Positions 56,864-64,000 of a DNA stretch of 64,000 nucleotides are shown in pieces. Position numbers and translations under genes: made by a program. The notes beneath the pieces are model-generated. The model had not been told where the DNA came from. It searched no databases and was given only the letters and a program-made list of their open reading frames with translations. Source of the DNA: Flavobacteriales bacterium (GTDB taxonomy: Bacteria; Bacteroidota; Bacteroidia; Flavobacteriales_F; PHOS-HE28). Each line of letters starts with the position of its first letter. Position 1 is the stretch's first letter. The DNA lies in assembly GCA_016705955.1 (NCBI GenBank), contig JADJKO010000002.1, positions 496,001-560,000 of the forward strand. Direction: 5' to 3'.

Positions 56864-59515
56864 ATGCCGAAGATGAAGCTCCGTTCCCTTTCCATTATTC
56901 TTGCGTTCGCCGCAACCCTGGTCTCGTTCGCGCAGACCAGTTCGCAGAAGGCTGCCGTGCAACTGTCCGCTACCGTGCAAGTATCGCCGCCGGTGATCAA
57001 CCTGTCGTGGACGACCATGGCCAGCACGACCAGCATCGCCATCTACAGAAAGTTGAAGACCGCCACGAGTTGGGGTTCGATCATCGCCACGCCGTCCACT
57101 GCGGCACTGACATGGACGGACAACACGGTGAGCGTGGGTACGGCCTACGAATACAAGGTGGTCCGCGTGGCCGGTGGGGTCACCGGAAGCGGGTACATCG
57201 CATCCGGGATCGAGATCCCCGTGGTGGACTATCGCGGCAAGATGATCCTGCTTGTGGATAACATGCTCACGGGTAATCTCGTGCCCGAGTTGGACCAACT
57301 CATCCTGGACCTGCGTGGCGATGGATGGACCGTATTGCGCAGCGACCTGAGCCCGACCGCGAGTGTCACCAGCGTGCGCAACACCATCATCGGCTACTAC
57401 AATGCCGATCCCGCCAACGTGAAGGCGTTGTACATCGTGGGGAACATCAACGTGCCGTACTCCGTGAACGTGAACCCGGATGGACACAGCGAGCACCTCG
57501 GTGCATGGCCCTGTGATGGTTATTACGGCGAATTGAACGGCACATGGACGGACAACACGGTGAACAGCACCGCCGCGAATCGCGTCGAGAATCGCAACGT
57601 GCCCGGTGATGGCAAGTTCGACCAGAGCAATTTCCCCAGTGACCTGGAACTGCAAGTAGGCCGAGTGGACCTCTCCGATCTACCGGCCTTTTCGAACACC
57701 TACACGGAGTTGACCCGTAGCTACCTGAACCGGGCACATGATTTCAAGCGGAAGGCGTGGGCACCGCAGGTACGCGGGATCATGTTCGATAACCTGCAAT
57801 GGATCTCCGATCCGTTGGCCGCATCCGGCTGGCGCGCCATGGCCCCACTGGTCGGTCCGGCGAACATCACTGCGCCGAACCAGAACAGCACGCCCTTCCA
57901 TCTGTTGGTGAACAACAATAGCTACATGTGGGCCTACGGAAGTGGCGGTGGCGTGGCGGCTGTGGATCAAGGCATCAACACGTTCAATGGTGCCACCAAC
58001 ATCGCAACGACGCAGGACTTCGCGGTGGAGAGTCCCGGTTGCGTGTTCGGCATGTCGTTCGGGAGCTACTTCGGCGACTGGGACAACCGCAACAACTTTC
58101 TCCGCGCGTGGATCGCACGGGGCCAAGCGCTCACCAACGTATGGTCGGCGATCCCCGGTTGGTACATGCACCACATGGGCCTAGGTGATAACATCGGCTA
58201 CAGCACATGGATCACCATGAACAACAGCAGTCTTTACACGCCGCTGGAGGATGGCTGGCAGAGCAGTATCGGGCGCACCCACCTCGGCTTGATGGGCGAT
58301 CCTTCGATCCGGATGAAGATGCTCGCACCACCTTCGAACATCGCGATCACGAATAGCAGCGGTATCGCAAGTTTCGCATGGACGGCCACGGCTGAAACCG
58401 GGATCGCGGGATATCACGTCTATCAATTCGATGCAGGGACCGGCGCGATCACACGGCTGACCGCCACACCGGTCTCGGGCACCAGCTACTTGAACCCGGC
58501 TATTCCGTTCGTCGCCGGCCGCGACTACATGGTTCGCGCGGTGAAGCTCGAAGTGAGTCCAAGCGGCAGTTACTGGAACCAGTCCTTGGGTGCCATCGGC
58601 ACATCGGCCGGTGCCGCTTCGAATGATTGCCTCGGTGTACCGGGTGGATCCGCACTGCCGGGAACGGCGTGCAACGACAACAATGCCTGCACGATCAATG
58701 ACACGTGGAGTGCAGGTTGTGTTTGTGTGGGCACGACGATCACCGCTCCTGTGATCACGAACGTTGGTGGCGGCGGAACGATCTGCGCGGGCCAGAACAT
58801 CAGCCTCACTGTAGCGGCCACCGGTCAAGGCACGCTGTCCTTTGCTTGGACCGGCCCGAACGGATTCACATCGAGTTCGCAGAATCCGACATTGAGCAGT
58901 GCTGGTACGGCGGCATCGGGCACGTACACCGTGACAGTGTCGAACGCGTGTGGTTCGGTCAACCAAGGCGTTCCGGTTTCCGTGAGCACAGCTCCATCCG
59001 CCACGATCAGCTACGCGGGTTCACCGTTCTGCACTTCGGCTTCACCGGTAAACGTAACGCGCACCGGTACCGCGAATGGAACGTACACCGCCAGCCCGAG
59101 TGGCTTGTCGATCAATAGCAGCAGCGGTGCGATCACACCGGGCAGCAGCACTGCAGGTACCTACACCGTGACGTACACGGTTGCGGCGGCAGGTGGTTGC
59201 GCACAGTTCCAGACCACGGCGAGCGTGACGATCACTGCGGCAGCGTCGGCCATGATCAGCTATGCGGGTTCACCGTTCTGCACTTCGGCTTCACCGGTAA
59301 GCGTAACGCGCACCGGTACCGCGAACGGAACGTACACCGCCAGCCCGAGTGGCTTGTCGATCAATAGCAGCAGCGGTGCGATCACACCGAGCAGCAGCAT
59401 TGCAGGTACCTACACCGTGACGTACGTTGCGGGGGGGTGCGTTCCAGACCAGGGGCGTGACGCGGCAGCGGCTCCTATGCGGGTTCACCGTTCTGCACTT
59501 CGGCTTCACCGGTAA
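56864..59515 (+). CDS. 5' part of a disrupted T9SS protein, paralogue of the upstream giant protein
   Basis: About 883 residues as read. The signal peptide MKLRSLSIILAFAATLVSFAQ, Fn3, C25-like and Fn3 regions align with the gene at 51019. One four-Cys repeat (DCLGVPGGSALPGTACNDNN) follows, then an Ig-like domain and 83-residue repeats (SYAGSPFCTSASPV...GTYTVTYTVAAAGGC). The C25 catalytic positions read AYGSGGG and FGSYFGDW, so both His and Cys are lost here too. After about 59430 the frame breaks and ends in random sequence. The gene originally continued to 62195. GTG 56819 is an upstream alternative start. Confidence 0.75.
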   Translation: MPKMKLRSLSIILAFAATLVSFAQTSSQKAAVQLSATVQVSPPVINLSWTTMASTTSIAIYRKLKTATSWGSIIATPSTAALTWTDNTVSVGTAYEYKVVRVAGGVTGSGYIASGIEIPVVDYRGKMILLVDNMLTGNLVPELDQLILDLRGDGWTVLRSDLSPTASVTSVRNTIIGYYNADPANVKALYIVGNINVPYSVNVNPDGHSEHLGAWPCDGYYGELNGTWTDNTVNSTAANRVENRNVPGDGKFDQSNFPSDLELQVGRVDLSDLPAFSNTYTELTRSYLNRAHDFKRKAWAPQVRGIMFDNLQWISDPLAASGWRAMAPLVGPANITAPNQNSTPFHLLVNNNSYMWAYGSGGGVAAVDQGINTFNGATNIATTQDFAVESPGCVFGMSFGSYFGDWDNRNNFLRAWIARGQALTNVWSAIPGWYMHHMGLGDNIGYSTWITMNNSSLYTPLEDGWQSSIGRTHLGLMGDPSIRMKMLAPPSNIAITNSSGIASFAWTATAETGIAGYHVYQFDAGTGAITRLTATPVSGTSYLNPAIPFVAGRDYMVRAVKLEVSPSGSYWNQSLGAIGTSAGAASNDCLGVPGGSALPGTACNDNNACTINDTWSAGCVCVGTTITAPVITNVGGGGTICAGQNISLTVAATGQGTLSFAWTGPNGFTSSSQNPTLSSAGTAASGTYTVTVSNACGSVNQGVPVSVSTAPSATISYAGSPFCTSASPVNVTRTGTANGTYTASPSGLSINSSSGAITPGSSTAGTYTVTYTVAAAGGCAQFQTTASVTITAAASAMISYAGSPFCTSASPVSVTRTGTANGTYTASPSGLSINSSSGAITPSSSIAGTYTVTYVAGGCVPDQGRDAAAAPMRVHRSALRLHR

Positions 59516-59840
59516 GCGTAACGCGCACCGGTACCGGGGAACGTACACCGGGCTTGGGGGGGCTGCAGGTACCTACACTGACGGTTGCGGCGGCAGGTGG
59601 TTGCACAGTTCCAGACCACGGCGAGCGTGACGCGGCAGCGTCGGCATCGCTATGCGGGTTCACCGTTCTGCACTTCGGCTTCACCGGTAAGGGGGGACGG
59701 AACGTACACCGCCAGCCCGGGTGGCTTGTCGCGATAGCAGGCGGTGCGCACCGAGCAGCAGCATTGCAGGTACCTACACCGTGACGTACACGGTTGCGGC
59801 GGCGGGTGGTTGCGCACAGTTCCAGACCACGGCGAGCGTG
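59006..59840 (+). repeat. Ig-like 249-bp tandem repeats, last copies damaged
   Basis: The unit with ATCAGCTAyGCGGGTTCACC starts at 59006 and 59255, giving a 249-bp (83-residue) period. The next equivalent points are at 59475 and 59650, spacings of 215 and 175 bp: copies shortened by 34 and 74 bp, neither a multiple of three. Runs of six or seven G mark several junctions (near 59430, 59560, 59690). Confidence 0.75.
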
Positions 59841-62195
59841 ACGATCACTGCGGCCACCACATGGTACGCCGATACGGACGGCGATGGAGCCGGAGATCCC
59901 GCAGTGAGCCTCGTGGCTTGCGCACAACCGGGCGGTTATGTTGCATCGAGTGGCGATGCGTGCCCTTCTGACCCATTGAAGACCAACCCGGGCTCATGCG
60001 GCTGCGGGAATCCTGAACCCGGAACCTCCTGCAATGACGGCAACGCCAATACAATCGGCGATGTGATCACCGCGAACTGCACATGCGCAGGCACACCGAT
60101 CATCTTCGATTGCTTGGGCGTAGCGAACGGGACCGCGCTTCCTGGTACTGCATGTAATGACGGCAACGCCAACACAGGCAACGATACGTGGAACGCGAAC
60201 TGCCAGTGCGTGGGTCAAACGATCGATTGCCTCGGCGTCGCGGGTGGATCGGCACTGCCGGGCACCGCGTGCAATGACAACAACGCGAACACGATCAACG
60301 ACGTGTGGGGCAACAACTGCACGTGCGCCGGTACGCCTGTCACTTTCGATTGCCTCGGCGTGGCGAACGGAACCGCACTGCCCGGCACCGCGTGCAACGA
60401 CAACAACGCCAACACAGGCAACGATACGTGGAACGCGAGCTGCCAGTGCGTTGGTCAAACGATGGATTGCCTTGGTGTCGCTGGTGGATCAGCACTGCCC
60501 GCCACTGCGTGCAACGACAACAACGCGAACACGATCAATGATGTGTGGGGCAACAACTGCACATGTGCTGGAACGCTGGTAACCTTCGATTGCCTCGGCG
60601 TAGCGAACGGAACCGCACTGCCCGGCACCACGTGCAACGATGGCAATGCGACAACCGGTAACGACACATGGAACGCGAACTGCCAGTGTGTTGGTCAAAC
60701 GATCGATTGCCTCGGCGTAGCGAACGGAACCGCACTGCCCGGCACCGCTTGCAACGACAACAACGCCAACACAGGCAACGATACATGGAACGCGAACTGT
60801 CAGTGTGTTGGTCAAACCTTCGACTGCCTCGGCGTCGCGGGTGGAACGGCACTGCCGGGCACCGCGTGCAATGACAACAATGCGAACACGATCAACGACG
60901 TGTGGGGCAACAACTGCACCTGCGCTGGCACGCCCGTCACTTTCGATTGCCTCGGCGTAGCGAACGGAACAGCACTGCCCGGCACTGCATGTAATGACAA
61001 TAACGCGACCACTGGCAACGACACATGGAACGCGAACTGTCAGTGCGTGGGTCAAACGATCGATTGCCTCGGTGTAGCTGGTGGATCGGCACTGCCCGCC
61101 ACTGCGTGCAACGACAACAATGCGAATACGATCAACGACGTGTGGGGCAACAACTGCACATGTGCTGGCACGCCCGTCACCTTCGACTGCCTCGGCGTAG
61201 CGAACGGAACCGCACTGCCCGGCACCGCTTGCAACGACAACAATGCGAATACGATCAACGACGTGTGGGGCAACAACTGCACCTGCGCTGGAACGCCGGT
61301 AACCTTCGATTGCCTCGGCGTGGCGAACGGAACCGCACTACCCGGCACCGCGTGCAATGACAACAACGCGACCACAGGCAACGATACGTGGAACGCGAAC
61401 TGCCAGTGCGTGGGTCAAACGATCGATTGCCTCGGCGTCGCGGGTGGATCGGCACTGCCCGGATCGGCGTGCGATGACAACAATGCGAATACGATCAACG
61501 ACGTGTGGGGCAACAACTGCACCTGCGCTGGAACGCCGGTAACCTTCGATTGCCTCGGCGTGGCGAACGGAACCGCACTACCCGGCACTGCATGTAACGA
61601 CGGCAACCCGTTCACCACGACCGACCAGTGGAACCCGGACTGCTTCTGTGTCGGAACGCTCGATATCGCGGACTGTGCAGGAGTACCCGGAGGATCCGCC
61701 ACCATCGACGCGTGCGGTGTCTGCGCCGGTGGAACGACGGGTCTCATCCCCGACGCGGACACGGATAGCGACGGACTGCTCGATTGCAACGACAATTGCC
61801 CGGCTGTGGCGAACAATGCGCAGATGGATTATGATGGCGATGGAGTGGGGGATGCCTGCGACAATTGCGTGTGGCAGTTCAACCCCGACCAACTGGATAG
61901 CGACGGCAACGGTCAGGGTGATGTGTGCGATGTGACGACCGGGATCCCGGAAGGGGAGAACGAAGCGGTTTTCCGTCTTTCACCGAACCCGAGCCGCGGC
62001 GGATCACTGAACGTGGAATGCACCTACGCGGGTCGTCGCACATTGCGCTTCCACAATGCTGTAGGAGAACTGGTGCTGGAAAGCGGTTTCCAGCAACGCA
62101 TGGAGATCGACGCCTTGGCCACCGGGGTGTACATCGTATTTGCGATCGACGCGGAGGGCAGACCGCTCGCGCAAACGAGGTTCGTCAAACAATGA
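59721..62195 (+). CDS. 3' part of the disrupted T9SS protein: Cys-repeat array, TSP3, sorting domain
   Basis: The frame becomes protein-like near 59755 (SSSIAGTYTVTYTVAAAGG). There is no natural start; it is the continuation of the gene starting at 56864. It holds WYADTDGDGAGDPAVSLVACAQPGGYV, thirteen four-Cys repeats of 39-41 residues, a thrombospondin-3-like segment (DADTDSDGLLDCNDNCPAVANNAQMDYDGDGVGDACDNC, Ca-binding pattern) and a type A sorting domain (RLSPNPSRGGSLNVECT to TRFVKQ). It ends 45 bp before the convergent T9SS type B gene. Confidence 0.8.
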   Translation: MACRDSRRCAPSSSIAGTYTVTYTVAAAGGCAQFQTTASVTITAATTWYADTDGDGAGDPAVSLVACAQPGGYVASSGDACPSDPLKTNPGSCGCGNPEPGTSCNDGNANTIGDVITANCTCAGTPIIFDCLGVANGTALPGTACNDGNANTGNDTWNANCQCVGQTIDCLGVAGGSALPGTACNDNNANTINDVWGNNCTCAGTPVTFDCLGVANGTALPGTACNDNNANTGNDTWNASCQCVGQTMDCLGVAGGSALPATACNDNNANTINDVWGNNCTCAGTLVTFDCLGVANGTALPGTTCNDGNATTGNDTWNANCQCVGQTIDCLGVANGTALPGTACNDNNANTGNDTWNANCQCVGQTFDCLGVAGGTALPGTACNDNNANTINDVWGNNCTCAGTPVTFDCLGVANGTALPGTACNDNNATTGNDTWNANCQCVGQTIDCLGVAGGSALPATACNDNNANTINDVWGNNCTCAGTPVTFDCLGVANGTALPGTACNDNNANTINDVWGNNCTCAGTPVTFDCLGVANGTALPGTACNDNNATTGNDTWNANCQCVGQTIDCLGVAGGSALPGSACDDNNANTINDVWGNNCTCAGTPVTFDCLGVANGTALPGTACNDGNPFTTTDQWNPDCFCVGTLDIADCAGVPGGSATIDACGVCAGGTTGLIPDADTDSDGLLDCNDNCPAVANNAQMDYDGDGVGDACDNCVWQFNPDQLDSDGNGQGDVCDVTTGIPEGENEAVFRLSPNPSRGGSLNVECTYAGRRTLRFHNAVGELVLESGFQQRMEIDALATGVYIVFAIDAEGRPLAQTRFVKQ
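60108..61670 (+). repeat. Thirteen-unit Cys-repeat array with alternating A and B units
   Basis: Units of type A (39 residues, ...TGNDTWNANCQCVGQTI) and type B (41 residues, ...TINDVWGNNCTCAGTPVTF) mostly alternate, giving a 240-bp super-repeat that is nearly identical at DNA level. One unit at about 61190-61312 begins as A and ends as B, a recombinant. Confidence 0.88.
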
Positions 62196-62212
62196 CGAAC
62201 CCATGTTGGAAG

Positions 62213-62240
62213 AAGGGGCCCCGATCACTCGGGGCCTTTT
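62213..62240. terminator. Bidirectional terminator between convergent T9SS genes
   Basis: An 8-bp stem (GGCCCCGA / TCGGGGCC) with a TCAC loop, extended by G.U/A-U pairs. TTTT follows on the plus strand and AAGAAG precedes it, so it can end both transcripts. Confidence 0.75.
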
Positions 62241-64000
62241 CATTTCAAGAGGGTCACAGTACCGATCAATTCAGCCTTCTCCGGCGTGAACTGGTCTTTC
62301 GCCTTTAGTGTCCAGACGTAGACGTCCGTCGGCAGGATATCCCCGGAATTATTGAAGGCTCCGTTCCAGGTCTCATAGGGGTCCGAGGTCCGGAAAACCA
62401 ATAAGCCCCAGCGATCGAAGACCATGAAGTCATACCAGTCCTCCTGCACACCGATGATGGAAGGGCGGAAGCCATCGTTCCTTCCATCCGCATTAGGCGT
62501 GAAGGCGTTCGCGACGTAGATGGTCAGGTCGTCATCCACGAGCACGCGCTCGCAGATCTCGTTGTAGCATCCGAGCGTATCGGTAGCGGTGAGACAGATG
62601 ACGTGATCCCCCAACGTCGGTGGATCGAAGGTCCAGGCGAAAACTCCACTGGTATCGATCGATGCACCGTCGATCATCCATACATACGAAGCGAACGCCG
62701 CAGGGGTATGCGTGATCACCGTGGTCGGGTTGTTCACGCTCACGCGCCATGGAAGTGCGTAGAATTCCGCAGCCGGTCCGGTGGATACGAGGACCGCATC
62801 GGCCATCGTCATACTTCCGACGCAACCGTTCGCATCCGTCACTTCCAACGTGATGTCGAAGCTGCCTGCCGTCGTGTACGTGTTCCACGCTTCCGCCGGA
62901 TCGATGCTGTTGCCGCCATTCCCGAAGGACCACAAGGCGCTTTGCGTTCCTGCCGGATCATCATTGATCACCTGCACTTGCAATGGAGCGCATCCACTTC
63001 CTTCCACCACAACGAAGGATGGCAGTGGCAAGGGATCGATCCCCACCTGCACGCTGGCTTGATCCTGTTCAGCACTGCACGCACCTGTCCCGTTCAACGT
63101 GTAGGTGTAGATCCCGGGGATGGTCGTTCCCGGAATGAAGGTGCCGGATGCCGTGCCTGAGGGCCCTGTCCAATTTCCACCGGGTGTGGTGCCGAGCAGT
63201 GGCAACAGCGCAAGTGAAGGAGCGTTCGCGCAGAGTTGGATGGAAGTGCTCATGCCCGCATCCGGAAGCACATCGATCGTGACATTCATGACCGATTGCG
63301 CGTTCGGACACGGCGCTGTTCCGGTGATGGTGTACGTGTAAGCTCCCGACCCTGCGGTGGATGGATCGATGTTCGTGATCGCTCCTCCTCCGGGAGCGCT
63401 CCACGAACCGCCCGCGTTCGGTGTGCCCCCCAACAAGGTGAACGGATCAACCACCACACCATTCTCACAGAACGAAACGTTGCCACCCGCGCCGGCATTC
63501 GCTGCTTGCACAACACTCATCGTCACTTCACTGGAGACGGAGGTGCATGGCGCAGGTGCGTTGATCGTGTAGGTGTACGCGCCTACCGGATCGGTGCCGA
63601 CGGAGAAGTTCCCGGTATGCGGGGTGCCGTTAGGACTGGTCCATGTTCCGCCAGCTAAAGGAGCGCCACCCAATGCGGTGAACAAGGTGTACGGCGCTGC
63701 TTGGTTGCTGCATAGCGTCGTTGCGCCGTCAACACCCGCGTTCGGTTGCGCCACGATGGTCACCGCCACAGTCGTGCTCGCTGCTGGGCATGGGCCGTTC
63801 GCAGCGATGGAGTATTGGTAATTCCCCGATGCCGCAGTGGCGGGGTTGATGCTTCCGGTGGATGCACCACCGCTCGGCGTGGTCCACGTGCCACCGGGAT
63901 CCGGACCGCCACCCAAAGAGGTGGCGAGGTTCGTGATCGCACCGGAATTGCACAAGCTGATCGGAGCACCGACGCCGGGGTTCGCTGCGGTGGTTGTTGT
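62240..64000 (-). CDS. T9SS type B (gliding-motility CTD) secreted protein, 5' end outside the window
   Basis: The frame is open to the window edge, so the N-terminus is missing; at least 586 residues are visible. Several Ig-like ~85-residue repeats (GGTWTSPNGTPHTGNFSVGTDPVGAYTYTINAPAPC...) are followed by a PKD-like region (WSFGNGGNSIDPAEAWNTYTTAGSFDITLEVTDANGC) and a second similar domain. The end is the gliding-motility-associated C-terminal domain: YVANAFTPNADGRNDGFRPSI, FDRWGLLVFRT, WNGAFNNSG, LPTDVYVWTLKAKD. Surface adhesin or shaft-like protein exported by T9SS. Confidence 0.88.
   Translation of the reverse strand, partial: TTTTAANPGVGAPISLCNSGAITNLATSLGGGPDPGGTWTTPSGGASTGSINPATAASGNYQYSIAANGPCPAASTTVAVTIVAQPNAGVDGATTLCSNQAAPYTLFTALGGAPLAGGTWTSPNGTPHTGNFSVGTDPVGAYTYTINAPAPCTSVSSEVTMSVVQAANAGAGGNVSFCENGVVVDPFTLLGGTPNAGGSWSAPGGGAITNIDPSTAGSGAYTYTITGTAPCPNAQSVMNVTIDVLPDAGMSTSIQLCANAPSLALLPLLGTTPGGNWTGPSGTASGTFIPGTTIPGIYTYTLNGTGACSAEQDQASVQVGIDPLPLPSFVVVEGSGCAPLQVQVINDDPAGTQSALWSFGNGGNSIDPAEAWNTYTTAGSFDITLEVTDANGCVGSMTMADAVLVSTGPAAEFYALPWRVSVNNPTTVITHTPAAFASYVWMIDGASIDTSGVFAWTFDPPTLGDHVICLTATDTLGCYNEICERVLVDDDLTIYVANAFTPNADGRNDGFRPSIIGVQEDWYDFMVFDRWGLLVFRTSDPYETWNGAFNNSGDILPTDVYVWTLKAKDQFTPEKAELIGTVTLLK

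Noticed and set aside
52741..61670. Regular ~117-bp and 240-bp repeats considered as CRISPR-like or satellite arrays
   Set aside because: The repeats are in-frame coding units with conserved Cys spacing and no unique spacers.

Overview
The window is about 58-60% GC and reads as an uncultured, high-GC member of the Bacteroidota, most likely Flavobacteriales. The clues are C-terminal sorting domains of the type IX secretion system (T9SS, types A and B), a DUF3822 gene beside rsmD and coaD, the tgt-lptG pairing, a cysteine-less Bacteroidota-type Tgt, DUF2490 and FmdE-type proteins, and starts without strong Shine-Dalgarno sequences. No tRNA, rRNA, CRISPR array, transposase or phage gene was seen.

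Layout. 1-13.3 kb: housekeeping and small-protein genes (VOC protein, deoxyhypusine synthase-like protein, SAM hydrolase, PhoH, PurC, LTA-synthase-like sulfatase, SCO protein, long-chain acyl-CoA ligase, SMUG2-type glycosylase). 13.4-23.5 kb: peroxiredoxin, then two arsenic-related operons on the minus strand. One is arsR, a small thioredoxin, an ArsP-like permease, an FmdE-like gene, ArsF-like and ArsG-like genes and dinB. The other is arsR-arsM-arsC-acr3. Between them lie an aldo/keto reductase and a divergent oxidoreductase/HxlR regulator pair. The two arsR genes share an upstream ATCG-N8-CGAT operator-like motif. 23.5-38.7 kb: envelope and core genes (membrane glycosyltransferase-like protein, LptG, Tgt, a type II antitoxin with a toxin stub, GT2, ECF sigma factor, RsmG, MsbA-like ABC exporter, PyrE, NUDIX, TlpA-like protein, CoaD, RsmD, DUF3822, RecD2-like helicase).

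38.7-50.7 kb is a compact minus-strand biosynthetic operon: a hybrid A-PCP-KS-AT-ACP-aminotransferase megasynthase, a C-A-PCP-TE synthetase, a stand-alone thioesterase and an Sfp-type phosphopantetheinyl transferase. The domain order predicts an amino acid extended by malonate, transaminated at the beta-keto carbon and joined to a second amino acid: an aminostatine-like beta,gamma-diamino acyl unit. This is the strongest candidate for an undescribed system here.

51.0-64.0 kb encodes secreted T9SS substrates. Two tandem paralogues carry a gingipain (C25)-like domain that appears to have lost its catalytic His and Cys, followed by long arrays of a 39-41-residue four-cysteine repeat, thrombospondin type 3-like repeats and a sorting domain. 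The second paralogue is broken by a cluster of deletions and G-runs in a tandem-repeat zone (about 59.43-59.77 kb), either real decay or assembly error. The window ends inside a gliding-motility-type (T9SS type B) protein read from the minus strand.
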